DNA from: Brachybacterium sp. Z12
GTDB lineage: Bacteria; Actinomycetota; Actinomycetes; Actinomycetales; Dermabacteraceae
Direction: 5' to 3'
Length of the DNA: 64,000 nt
NCBI RefSeq assembly: GCF_014400405.1
Contig: NZ_CP060496.1
Span: forward strand, 1,116,001-1,180,000
Positions 19,382 through 27,413 of this stretch are shown here, piece after piece. The position numbers and the translations under genes are program-made. Positions within the stretch are counted from its first letter, which is position 1, and each line of letters begins with the position of its first letter. Below the pieces are notes generated by a model. The model saw only the letters and a program-made list of their open reading frames with translations, searched no databases and was not told the DNA's origin.

Positions 19382-20413
19382 TCAGCTCCCCGCGAGCTCG
19401 ACGCGCAGCAGCGCCGTCCCCGCGGCGAGCGCCCGCATCTTGCCCTGCGCGACGGTGCGGGACAGCGGCGCCATGCCGCAGTTCGTGCTCGGGCAGAGCC
19501 GGTCCGCGTCCACGAAGGCGAGGGCCCGGCGGAGGGTGTCGGCGACCTCCTCGGGGGTCTCGACCCGCGGGTCGGCGACGTCGATCGCGCCGAGCATCAC
19601 CTTCTTGCCGCGCAGCAGCTCGACGAGCTCCATCGGGACGTGCGAGCCGCGGCTCTCGAGGGAGACCGTGTCGATCACCGAGTCCCGCAGCAGCGGGAAG
19701 GTCTCCTCGTACTGGCGCCACTCCGTGCCCAGGCTCGCCTTCCAGTCGGTGTTGGCCTTGATGCCGTAGCCGTAGCAGATGTGCACGACGGTCTCGGCGC
19801 GCAGCCCCTCGGCCGCTCGCTCGAGGACCTCCACGCCCCAGTCGCGGACGTCGTCGAAGAAGACGTTGAAGGCGGGCTCGTCGAACTGGATGATGTCCAC
19901 GCCCGCCGCCTCCAGCTCCCGCGCCTCCTGGTTGAGGAGGGCCGCGAACTCGCGGGCGAGCTCCTCCCGGCTGCCGTAGTGCGCGTCGTACAGCGTGTCG
20001 ATCATGGTCATCGGGCCGGGCAGCGCCCACTTGAGGGGCTTGTCCGTCCGCGTGCGGAGGGAGGCCGCGTCGTCGACGAAGACGGGTCGTTCACGGCGCA
20101 CGGGCCCGACGACCGTCGGGACGCTCGCGTCGTAGCGGTCGCGGATGCGTACGGTCTCGCGACGTGCGAAGTCGACGCCGCTGAGATGCTCGATGAAGGT
20201 GGTGACGAAGTGCTGGCGGGTCTGCTCCCCGTCGCTGATCACGTCGAGGCCGGCGACGGTCTGCTCGGACGCGGCGAGGTGCAGCGCATCGCGCCTGCCC
20301 TCGTCCAGCTCCGCGACCTCGAGGCGCCAGGGGGACCAGAGCGTCTCGGGCTCGGAGAGCCACGAGGGCTTGGGGAGGCTGCCGACGATCGAGGTAGGAA
20401 GGAGGGTGCTCAT
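19382..20413 (-). CDS. mesD: core methionine synthase of the MesD type
   Basis: A 343-residue protein equal to only the catalytic C-terminal half of cobalamin-independent methionine synthase. It starts TSIVGSLPKPSWLSE and keeps all four zinc ligands of MetE: His and Cys in VHICYGYG, Glu in SLESRG and Cys in PSTNCGMAP; the substrate-binding FDEPAF is also there. Since the N-terminal folate half is absent and a DUF1852 gene is coupled to it by a 4-nt ATGA overlap, it fits the MesD family, which makes methionine from homocysteine with a methyl donor other than methyl-folate and needs MesX. The assignment comes from neighbour and architecture. Confidence 0.85.
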   Translation of the reverse strand: MSTLLPTSIVGSLPKPSWLSEPETLWSPWRLEVAELDEGRRDALHLAASEQTVAGLDVISDGEQTRQHFVTTFIEHLSGVDFARRETVRIRDRYDASVPTVVGPVRRERPVFVDDAASLRTRTDKPLKWALPGPMTMIDTLYDAHYGSREELAREFAALLNQEARELEAAGVDIIQFDEPAFNVFFDDVRDWGVEVLERAAEGLRAETVVHICYGYGIKANTDWKASLGTEWRQYEETFPLLRDSVIDTVSLESRGSHVPMELVELLRGKKVMLGAIDVADPRVETPEEVADTLRRALAFVDADRLCPSTNCGMAPLSRTVAQGKMRALAAGTALLRVELAGS

Positions 20414-21411
20414 CGGACGACCTCCTCGGCCAGCCACTGCTCGAGGTGCTCCTGGTGCGGCGCGATCAGCCGCTCCTGGATGAACCTGCCCTGGGTCATA
20501 CCGAGACGGCTGCGTTCCTCGCGGTCGTACACGATCCCCGTGTCCGCGTGGTCGGTGCTGCCCAGGCTCGGCCGGTACACCTCCCCGGCGCTCTCGCGGG
20601 CGTTGTAGATCTCGGGGCGATAGATCCGCTGGAAGGTCTCCATCGTGGCGATCGTGCCGATGAGCGCCAGGTCGGAGTGATCGGCGAGCAGATCGCCCTC
20701 GAAGTAGAACGCCAGCGGGGCGACGGCGCCGCAGGGCTTGAAGCACCGCACCTGCAGCCCCATCCGGGCGAAGTAGAGATCGGTGAGGGAGGAGCCGTCG
20801 GCCTCGTACTCGTCGCCGAGCACCGGATGCGGCGCGCCGATGCGGCGATAGGTCCGGCTGGTGGAGACGCTGATGCAGACCACGGGCGGGCCGGCGAAGC
20901 GCTCGCGATAGGCGTCCGAGGAGAGGAAACGGCGGAAGAGCCTGCCGTGCAGCACGCCGAAGTCCTCCGGCACGCCGCCGCCGGATCCCGCGTTGTCCGC
21001 GGCCTGCTGATGGGCGGGCAGGCGCACGCTGAAGTCGTGGTCCCGCACGTAGGAGGAGAAGTTGTTCCCGGTGATCCCCGGCAGGTGCTCGCCGGTCTCG
21101 CGGTCCAGGATCCGCACGTCGAGCATCTCGATCAGCGGGAGCCCCGCACCGCCGTCGGCGGGTTCCGCTCCTTCGCCCAGGTGCAGGTCCGCCGAGACGA
21201 TGTCGAGCTCCACGGCGTAGCGGTCCCCGCCGCCCGCGAGCTCGTTCGCGCGCTTGTCGATCATGCGCAGGGCGCGGCGGAGGTTCTCGCGGCGATGCTC
21301 CCCGCGGGCGAGGTTGGCGAAGTTCGTGGTGATCCGCGAGCCGCTCGAGGGGACGTAGTCCTCGTCGAAGCGGGTCGTGCGGATGCTGAAGGAGAAGTCG
21401 GTCGTCATCAT
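20410..21411 (-). CDS. mesX: DUF1852 protein, MesX-type partner of core methionine synthase
   Basis: A 333-residue soluble protein whose start MMTTDFSFSIRTTRFDEDY and SGSRITTNFANLARGE are typical of DUF1852. DUF1852/MesX proteins are required for the oxygen-dependent methionine synthase MesD and are nearly always next to it. The chemical step is not settled; MesX probably supplies or generates the methyl group. The region has His, Asp and Glu residues that could bind metal (for example DHADTG near the C-terminus), which I note without claiming a role. Start choice: of two adjacent ATGs the first is used; the longer frame upstream lacks a ribosome site. Confidence 0.85.
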   Translation of the reverse strand: MMTTDFSFSIRTTRFDEDYVPSSGSRITTNFANLARGEHRRENLRRALRMIDKRANELAGGGDRYAVELDIVSADLHLGEGAEPADGGAGLPLIEMLDVRILDRETGEHLPGITGNNFSSYVRDHDFSVRLPAHQQAADNAGSGGGVPEDFGVLHGRLFRRFLSSDAYRERFAGPPVVCISVSTSRTYRRIGAPHPVLGDEYEADGSSLTDLYFARMGLQVRCFKPCGAVAPLAFYFEGDLLADHSDLALIGTIATMETFQRIYRPEIYNARESAGEVYRPSLGSTDHADTGIVYDREERSRLGMTQGRFIQERLIAPHQEHLEQWLAEEVVR

Positions 21412-21487
21412 GCCCCCGGTCGTCGTGGTGGGGCGAGCGTACGCGGGACCACCCGCCATAGATCCATTACGACACTTAGGGGCTCTT

Positions 21488-21504
21488 CATAGGTGCTGCC
21501 TATG
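21488..21504. promoter_or_regulatory. probable LysR operator upstream of mesX
   Basis: CATAGG-TGCTG-CCTATG is a perfect inverted repeat of the size bound by LysR-type regulators, 77 nt before the mesX start and 86 nt after the lysR stop. A half copy (CATAG) lies at 21458-21462, as expected for a multi-site LysR promoter. Confidence 0.55.
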
Positions 21505-21589
21505 GTGGCGGATCGGTCCTGACGTCGGGGCGGTCGTCATGGCGGGGACGGCCCCGATCGCAGGGGCTCCGGCGGCGGTGGAGCAGCCG

Positions 21590-22543
21590 CTACGACAGTG
21601 GCTCGACGCCGAAGCTCGAGACCACCTCGCGCATCTCGGCGACGAACCGCTCCGCCTGACCGGTCAGCGGCGCGGAGGCATGCCCGATCCAGCCGATCTC
21701 GATGCGCTCGTCCACCTCGAGCGGCACGGCCACGATGGACGGGTCCAGGTCGTCGGAGACGATGCCGGTGGAGATCGTGTAGCCGTCCAGCCCGATCATC
21801 AGGTTGAAGATCGTGGCCCGATCGCTGACCCGGATGTCCTGCGCGGCCGAGCGCGTGGAGAGGATCTCCTCAGCGAAGTAGAAGGAGTTGTCGGTCCCCT
21901 GGTCGAAGGTGAGCCGGGGCAGGCCCTCGAGGTCTTCGAGGGTGACCCGTCGGCGCGAGGCCAGCGGGTTCGTGCGGGCGACGAAGATGTGCGGGCTCGC
22001 CAGGAACAGCGGCGTGAAGACGAGCTCGGAGTCGCGCAGCAGCTTGTCGATGACCTTGCGGTTGAAGTCGCTGCGGTAGAGGACGCCGAGCTCGCTGCGC
22101 AGCGTCCGCACGTCCTCGATGATCTCCGCGGTGCGGGTCTCGCGCAGCGTGAACGCATACTCCGCCACCTTCGAGGCCTTCACCATCCGCACGAACGCCT
22201 CGACCACGAAGGAGTAGTGCTGCGCGGAGACCGCCAGCAGGCGGCGGGCCGGTGGGCGTCCCAGATAGCGGTGCTCGAGCAGCTCGGCCTGCTCGACCAC
22301 CTGACGGGCGTAGCCGAGGAACTCGATACCGTCCTCGGTGAGGGCCGCGCCGCGCACGGAGCGGCGCAGCAGGACGCGCCCCACCCGGCGTTCGAGGTCC
22401 TTCATCGCCGCGGACATCGTCGGCTGGGACACCTGGAGCAGGTCCGCCGCCGCGGTGATCGACCCCTCCGCGGCGACCTCGACGAAGTAGCGCAGCTGCT
22501 GCAGTGTGATCCCGTGCGCCGTCCCGACGTCCCCGCGTGCCAT
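21590..22543 (-). CDS. LysR-type transcriptional regulator
   Basis: A 317-residue regulator. Residues about 12-72 are the winged helix-turn-helix (LQQLRYFVEVAAEGSITAAA, then LQVSQPTMSAAMKDLE); the rest is the ligand-binding domain. It lies directly upstream of mesX-mesD on the same strand, so it is probably their regulator, perhaps sensing methionine or homocysteine as MetR does; the ligand is a guess. A TAACCT element ends 6 nt before the ATG, so its own mRNA may be leaderless. Confidence 0.88.
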   Translation of the reverse strand: MARGDVGTAHGITLQQLRYFVEVAAEGSITAAADLLQVSQPTMSAAMKDLERRVGRVLLRRSVRGAALTEDGIEFLGYARQVVEQAELLEHRYLGRPPARRLLAVSAQHYSFVVEAFVRMVKASKVAEYAFTLRETRTAEIIEDVRTLRSELGVLYRSDFNRKVIDKLLRDSELVFTPLFLASPHIFVARTNPLASRRRVTLEDLEGLPRLTFDQGTDNSFYFAEEILSTRSAAQDIRVSDRATIFNLMIGLDGYTISTGIVSDDLDPSIVAVPLEVDERIEIGWIGHASAPLTGQAERFVAEMREVVSSFGVEPLS

Positions 22544-22549
22544 CGGTGC

Positions 22550-22555
22550 AGGTTA
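22550..22555 (-). promoter_or_regulatory. putative leaderless promoter of the LysR gene (TAACCT)
   Basis: On the minus strand TAACCT is followed by 6 nt and then the ATG. No ribosome site is present. Confidence 0.45.
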
Positions 22556-22602
22556 GCTCACCGTGCGCCGGGGGCGGGCTCGGGAGTGCGCGGCCCAGCC
22601 TC

Positions 22603-22608
22603 TACACT
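22603..22608 (+). promoter_or_regulatory. -10 promoter element of ffh (TACACT)
   Basis: TACACT lies 34 nt before the ffh GTG. AAGGGG at 22627-22632 can serve as the ribosome site. Confidence 0.5.
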
Positions 22609-22641
22609 GGTGCAGTCCGACCGACCAAGGGGAAGCGCTTC

Positions 22642-24232
22642 GTGTTCAACAACCTCTCTGATCGCATCACAGCGTCGCTGAAGGGACTTCGCGGCCACGG
22701 CCGCCTGTCCGAGGCGGACGTCGACAAGACGATCCGCGAGATCCGCCGAGCCCTGCTCGACGCCGACGTCGCCGTCTCCGTCGTGCGCGAGTTCACCGGC
22801 CGGGTTCGCGAGCGTGCGCTCGGCGAAGAGGTCTCGAAGGCCCTCAACCCTGCCCAGCAGGTCGTCAAGATCGTCAACGACGAGCTCGTCGAGGTGCTCG
22901 GCGGAGCCACCGGCGAGCTCCACTTCGCCAAGAACCCGCCCACCGTCATCATGCTCGCCGGCCTCCAGGGCGCCGGCAAGACCACCCTGGCCGGCAAGCT
23001 CGCGAAGTGGATGAAGTCCGAGGGGCACACCCCGTTGCTGGTCGCGGCGGATCTGCAGCGCCCCAACGCCGTGACCCAGCTTCAGGTCGTCGGCGAGCGG
23101 GCCGGAGTGCCGGTGTTCGCTCCCGAACCGGGCAACGGCGTGGGCGACCCGGTGCTGGTCGCGATGAACGGCGTCTCCACCGCGCAGTTCCAGCAGCACG
23201 ATGTGGTCATCGTCGATACAGCCGGCCGTCTCGGCATCGACGAGGAGATGATGGAGCAGGCGCGGAACATCCGCGATGCCGTCAACCCCGACGAGACCCT
23301 GTTCGTGGTCGACGCGATGATCGGCCAGGACGCCGCCCGCGTCGCCGAGGCGTTCCGTGACGGCGTCGGCTTCACCGGCGTGGTCCTCTCCAAGCTCGAT
23401 GGCGACGCCCGCGGCGGTGCGGCGCTCTCGATCACCGGCGTCACCCAGCGACCCATCCTGTTCGCCTCCACCGGCGAGAGCCTCGACGAGTTCGAGCGCT
23501 TCCACCCCGATCGCATGGCCAACCGCATCCTCGACATGGGTGATGTGCTCACCCTGATCGAGCAGGCGGAGAAGGCCTTCGACCAGGAGGAGGCCGAGAA
23601 GGCCGCCGCGAAGCTCGCCTCCGGCGAGGACTTCACGCTCGATGACTTCCTGTCCCAGATGCAGCAGCTCAAGAACATGGGCAGCATCAAGAAGATGCTC
23701 GGCATGCTGCCGAACATGGGGCAGTACCGCGAGGCGCTCGAGAACTTCGACGAGTCCGAGATCGGCAAGGTCGAGGCGATCATCCGCTCGATGACGCCTG
23801 AGGAGCGCAACAACCCCAAGGTCATCAACGGCTCGCGCCGCAACCGCATCGCGCTGGGCTCCGGCACCACGGTCCAGCAGATCAACCAGCTGCTCGAGCG
23901 GTTCAAGCAGGCCCAGCAGATGATGAAGACGATGGGCAAGGGCATGGCCGGCGGTGGCATGCCCGGTATGCCCGGCGGTCCCGGCATGGGGATGGGCAAG
24001 AAGTCCCGCGGCAAGCAGGCTCCGCAGAAGCAGCTGAAGAAGTCCAAGTCGAAGAACCCTGCGAAGGCCGCGCGCGAGCAGGCCGAGGCGGCGAAGAAGG
24101 CGGCAGCGGGCGGCGGCACGGGGCGGCTCCGCCTTCGGCGGCGGGGCCCAGCAGGCCGATCAGCCGGACCTGTCGGACTTCGACCCCAGCCAGCTCCCGC
24201 CGGAGATGCAGAAGCTCCTCGGCGGCAGGTGA
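22642..24232 (+). CDS. ffh: signal recognition particle protein Ffh (apparent frameshift near the end)
   Basis: Binds signal peptides and 4.5S RNA and docks with FtsY. The GTG start follows AAGGGG. N domain (FNNLSDRITASLKGLRG), then the G domain with GLQGAGKTT, DTAGRLG and SKLDGDARGG, then the methionine-rich M domain (FLSQMQQLKNMGSIKKM; RRNRIALGSG binds RNA), then a Gly/Met/Lys-rich tail. The frame shifts at the G run 24120-24123 (two bases missing, or one extra); the restored end DFDPSQLPPEMQKLLGG closes at 24230-24232 and gives about 530 residues. Confidence 0.94.
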
Positions 24233-24238
24233 GCCTCG

Positions 24239-24263
24239 CCCGGGCGGCCGCGTGCCGCCCGGG
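24239..24263 (+). terminator. hairpin after ffh, first copy
   Basis: CCCGGGCGGC-cgcgt-GCCGCCCGGG, a perfect 10-bp stem, 7 nt after the restored ffh stop. Confidence 0.65.
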
Positions 24264-24289
24264 ACCCGGGCACGTACCGCCTGGACGCG

Positions 24290-24314
24290 CCCGGGCGGCC
24301 GCGTGCCGCCCGGG
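24290..24314 (+). terminator. hairpin after ffh, second copy
   Basis: The same 10-bp stem as at 24239, in the second tandem repeat. Confidence 0.6.
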
Positions 24315-24400
24315 ACCCGGGCACGTACCGCCTGGACCGGACCACCCGGCCCCCGGCCCCCGGCCACGTGGCGCCCGGACGGGACCGCCCGCCACGTGCT

Positions 24401-24425
24401 GAAAGGTTCCACCCCTCCGGCTTTC
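24401..24425. repeat. GAAAGGTTCC hairpin repeat, copy A
   Basis: GAAAGGTTCCACCCCTCCGG then CTTTC; shares more than 25 nt with copy B but lacks the ACC before the right arm. Confidence 0.7.
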
Positions 24426-24510
24426 TCGCCGTGACCACCCGGCCGCGTGCTGCTCGGCCACGTGGCGCCCGGGACGGGATCACCCGGCACCCGCCACCCG
24501 GCCACGTGCT

Positions 24511-24538
24511 GAAAGGTTCCACCCCTCCGGCACCTTTC
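24511..24538. repeat. GAAAGGTTCC hairpin repeat, copy B
   Basis: GAAAGGT (24511-24517) pairs with ACCTTTC (24532-24538); the loop is rich in C. Confidence 0.75.
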
Positions 24539-24582
24539 TCGCGGTGACCGGGCCTCAGTGGGTCGACCCTCCGCGGCGCCCC

Positions 24583-24609
24583 GAAAGGTTCCACTCTCCC
24601 GGTACTTTC
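24583..24609. repeat. GAAAGGTTCC hairpin repeat, copy C
   Basis: GAAAGGTTCC left arm (24583-24592), GGTACTTTC right arm (24601-24609). Confidence 0.7.
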
Positions 24610-24729
24610 CGGGTCGTGGTCCGGGTCGTGGTCGTGGTCGTGGGCCGGATCGGGCCGCGCGCCTCGTCCTCGAGTCTCGAGCGGTGTTACCTCGAGCCGC
24701 GCGCCTCATGCCTCGAGCGGTCATGGCTC

Positions 24730-24757
24730 GAAAGGTTCCACCCATCCGGCACCTTTC
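24730..24757. repeat. GAAAGGTTCC hairpin repeat, copy D
   Basis: GAAAGGTTCC left arm (24730-24739) and ACCTTTC right arm (24751-24757), spaced as in copy B. Confidence 0.75.
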
Positions 24758-24896
24758 TCATCGTCGCGAGGAGGCTGCGCGGTCATCGCTCGCGGCTGAT
24801 CTCGCCTGAGCGAATCCGTCCTCGTCCCACGGTTCCTCCCCAGCGGTGCCTTCTCCACATCGGCCGGCAACCTCCGCCCGGGGATCCGTCGCTCAG

Positions 24897-24902
24897 TACC
24901 CT
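24897..24902 (+). promoter_or_regulatory. putative leaderless promoter of the DUF559-like gene (TACCCT)
   Basis: TACCCT ends 6 nt before the ATG at 24909; no ribosome site is present. Confidence 0.5.
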
Positions 24903-24908
24903 CCGGGC

Positions 24909-25820
24909 ATGTCGCTCCGACCCCGTGACCTGGACACGAATGTCCTGTACAGCCGTGCCCGTCTGCTCGGGGGCGGGATGCATCGTCGTGATTTGGCCTC
25001 CGATGCCATGCGTCGGGTGTTCCCCGGATGGTGGGCCCGCGCCGACGCCGCGCTCACACTGCAGTCGCTGGCCACGTTCTTCCTGAGGGACATCAGGCCG
25101 GGAGCAGTGCTCAGCCACCAGACCGCAGCCGAGCTCATCGGCATCCCCCTTCCCCGGGAACTCACCTACGAAGGCAGCTCGGCGATCCACTGCAGGGGAC
25201 CGGACGGCACGAGCCCGACCGCGGGATCGCTCGTCGTCGTGCATCAGGCCGTGCCGCAGCCTGAGGTCACGTCAGCCGGTCTGGTCATGTCCCATCCGCT
25301 GAGGGCCCTGCAGGACATCGCCGTACGGCTCTCGCAAGTGGAGCTCGTCGTGGCGCTGGATGCCCTGGCGGCCGATCGGTTCGGGGCGAGACTCCGGGTC
25401 CGCCGCGCCGAGATGGAGGGGATCGTCGGGGAGCTGCGTGGGCGCGGGGCACCAGCCCTGCGCGCGGCGCTGCCGTACGTCCGGGAACGCTCCTGGTCGC
25501 CGATGGAGACGAGGCTGCGTCTGCAGATGCTCCGGCACGGGTACCCGGAGCCCGCGCTGAACGTCCCGGTCCTCGAAGAGGCGACCGGGATCGAGTTCCA
25601 CATCGACCTCGCCTACCCGGGCGAGAGGATCGCCATCGAGTACGACAGCGAGGACCACCGGAAGGATCGCAGGATCTGGCAGAAGGACCTCAACAAGACC
25701 GACGTTCTCCACGAAGCCGGCTGGAAGGTCGTGCGGGCCACGATCGCGGACCACCGCCGGCCGCGAGCCTTCTTCGCCAGGTTGGACGACGCGCTGCAGC
25801 GGCGCCGGGCCGCGCTCTGA
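24909..25820 (+). CDS. DUF559/Vsr-like endonuclease-fold protein
   Basis: A 303-residue protein of the common actinobacterial type with an AbiEi-like N-terminal half (a winged-helix-like region with FPGWWARAD and LSHQTAAELIG) and a C-terminal PD-(D/E)xK nuclease-like core: EFHIDLAYPG with Asp, IAIEYDSEDH with Glu/Asp, and a Lys in WKVVRATIAD. Such proteins are often single genes of unknown role; members have been linked to toxin-antitoxin or defence systems, but no partner antitoxin or toxin gene is here. The repeat-rich spacer upstream and TACCCT leaderless start suggest it is transcribed alone. Confidence 0.7.
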   Translation: MSLRPRDLDTNVLYSRARLLGGGMHRRDLASDAMRRVFPGWWARADAALTLQSLATFFLRDIRPGAVLSHQTAAELIGIPLPRELTYEGSSAIHCRGPDGTSPTAGSLVVVHQAVPQPEVTSAGLVMSHPLRALQDIAVRLSQVELVVALDALAADRFGARLRVRRAEMEGIVGELRGRGAPALRAALPYVRERSWSPMETRLRLQMLRHGYPEPALNVPVLEEATGIEFHIDLAYPGERIAIEYDSEDHRKDRRIWQKDLNKTDVLHEAGWKVVRATIADHRRPRAFFARLDDALQRRRAAL

Positions 25821-25848
25821 ACCCGACTGCAGCGCCCCCGTCGGACGC

Positions 25849-25854
25849 TACCCT
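25849..25854 (+). promoter_or_regulatory. putative leaderless promoter of the amidohydrolase gene (TACCCT)
   Basis: TACCCT ends 7 nt before the ATG at 25862. Confidence 0.45.
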
Positions 25855-25861
25855 CGGGATC

Positions 25862-26972
25862 ATGAGCACCGCGGCCGGTCCTGCCCCTGTCCTGCACCTC
25901 CGTGGCCCCATCCTGCTCGGACCCGAACTAGAGCTCCGCGAGGCCTGGGTGGTCGGCGGGCGGATCCGTCACGTGCGCCCCGAGCTGCCGGCGGGCACCG
26001 AGATCCAGGAGATCGACGGATACGTGGCCCCGGGCCTCGCGGACTTGCACTGCCACCTCGGCATCGGGGACGGAGGAGGGGGCACCACGTTGGAGACCGC
26101 CCGGCAGCAGGCGCTGACGGACCGGGACACCGGTGTGCTGCTGATCCGCGACGCCGGGTCGATCATCGACACCACGCCGCTGCAGCAACAATCCGATCTG
26201 CCCCGTCTGATCCGCTGCGGCCGCCACCTCGCCCGCACCCGCCGCTATCTGCGCGGATACGCCGACGAGGTCGAGCCCGAGGATCTCCCTGCGGCCGTCA
26301 GCCGGGAGGCCGGGCGCGGGGACGGCTGGGTGAAGCTGGTGGGGGACTGGATCGACCGCGGGGTCGGGGACCTCAGCCCCTGCTGGGAGGCCGAGGATTT
26401 CCGTGCCGCCGCCTACGCCGCCCACCGCGCGGGCGCACGCATCACCACTCACACCTTCGATGAATCCACGCTGCCGCTCGCGCTCGACGCCGGATTCGAC
26501 TGCCTCGAGCACGCCACCGGACTCGCCGACGAGACGATCACCCGCACCGCCGAGGCCGGGGTTCCCGTGGTCACCACCCTGGTCAACATCGGGAAGTTCG
26601 AGAGCTACGCGCGCCAGGGGAGGAGAAGTTCCCGGATTACGCCGCGCATATGCGTCGTCTGCGCGCCAGTCGGTACGACCGCACCCGCGACGCCCATGAT
26701 GCCGGGGTCCAGCTGCTGGTGGGCACCGACGCCGGGGAGTGCTCGGCCACGGCATCATCCACGACGAGCTGGACGAGCTCGCCCGGGCGGGACTGGGTGC
26801 CACCACGATCCTCGACGCGGCGACCTGGGCTTCCCGCCGCTTCCTCGGCGCGCCCGGTCTCGAGGACGGCGCCCCTGCTGATCTGCTGGTCGTGCCCCGG
26901 GACCCGCGCTCGGACCACCGTGCCCTGCGCGAGCGGAACCACGTCGTGCTGAACGGTCGGATCGTCGCCTGA
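25862..26972 (+). CDS. amidohydrolase family protein (two apparent frameshifts)
   Basis: A metal-dependent hydrolase of the imidazolonepropionase/prolidase-like branch, about 370 residues after repair. Metal ligands are visible: HxH in LADLHCHLG, Lys in DGWVKLVGDW, His in ITTHTFDE, His in CLEHATG and Asp in LLVGTDAG. The C-terminal strand ADLLVVPRDP and VVLNGRIVA close the small beta sandwich, as in the family. The frame breaks at G runs 26617-26620 and 26734-26737; adding one G at each joins the parts. The substrate (a cyclic amide or dipeptide) is not known. It is preceded by a TACCCT element and has no operon partner. Confidence 0.85.
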
Positions 26973-27030
26973 GAGCCCTGCCCACGTGGGGGACGCGTGA
27001 TCGGCGCCGTCGCGCTCCGCGAGGCGAGAA

Positions 27031-27060
27031 GAAAGGTTCCAGCTGAGCGGTACTTCTTTC
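27031..27060. repeat. GAAAGGTTCC hairpin repeat, copy E
   Basis: GAAAGGTTCC (27031-27040), loop AGCTGAGC, right arm GGTACTTCTTTC (27049-27060). Confidence 0.75.
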
Positions 27061-27082
27061 GGCGTGGCCCGGGCTTCCCGGG

Positions 27083-27110
27083 CCCGCGTGAAGAAAGGTT
27101 CCAGCTGAGC
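27083..27110. repeat. GAAAGGTTCC hairpin repeat, copy F
   Basis: GAAAGGTTCC (27083-27092), loop AGCTGAGC identical to copy E, right arm GGTACTTTTC (27101-27110). Confidence 0.75.
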
Positions 27111-27413
27111 GGTACTTTTCTTGGTGTGGCAGGCCGAGCGACACCCAGCGTGGCGGTCCGGGCGAGCCGCGCGACCGCTCGGGCGAACCGGCACACCGAG
27201 CAGGACGAGTCGCTCCCGGCGCCGCGTGTGCCCCGGTGCACACGGCCCCGGGTGGTGCGACCGCCCGGTTCCCTGGCATACTCGTGCCCTGTATGTGCGC
27301 GGACCGGCCCTCTACCCGTTCGTGCACGACACCCCGAGGACCGTCAGCGCCCGCATGACCCCACAGGCTGCGGCGGGACTCACCCGAACATCCCTGAAGG
27401 AGAGTCCACCCAC

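Larger units (their letters stand above)
24237..24337 (+). repeat. two tandem 50-nt identical copies
   Basis: Bases 24237-24286 and 24288-24337 are identical, with period 51. Each contains a perfect 10-bp stem, so the ffh terminator has been duplicated. Confidence 0.9.
24233..24908. other. 676-nt repeat-rich spacer between ffh and a DUF559-like gene
   Basis: No gene is supported here; the open frames on both strands share no start site or codon bias and are made by the repeats. It holds a 50-nt tandem duplication carrying a hairpin (24237-24337), four copies of a GAAAGGTTCC hairpin (24401, 24511, 24583, 24730), a GGTCGT-rich simple repeat (about 24609-24647) and a partial duplication around CTCGAG (about 24655-24735). 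Confidence 0.75.
26973..27413. other. 441-nt spacer before rpsP
   Basis: No gene is supported. The first 140 nt carry two more GAAAGGTTCC hairpin repeats (27031, 27083). The remainder holds the promoter and leader of the rpsP operon; a possible -10 is CATACT about 27276-27281. I see no riboswitch. Confidence 0.65.

Noticed and set aside
21412..21589. SAM- or SAH-type riboswitch before mesX
   Set aside because: No conserved riboswitch core is visible and the promoter leaves a leader of only about 24 nt; a LysR operator explains the palindrome better.
24237..24757. CRISPR array in the ffh downstream spacer
   Set aside because: Only two tandem identical units with a 1-nt gap, and hairpin repeats with uneven spacing and no unique spacers; no cas genes.
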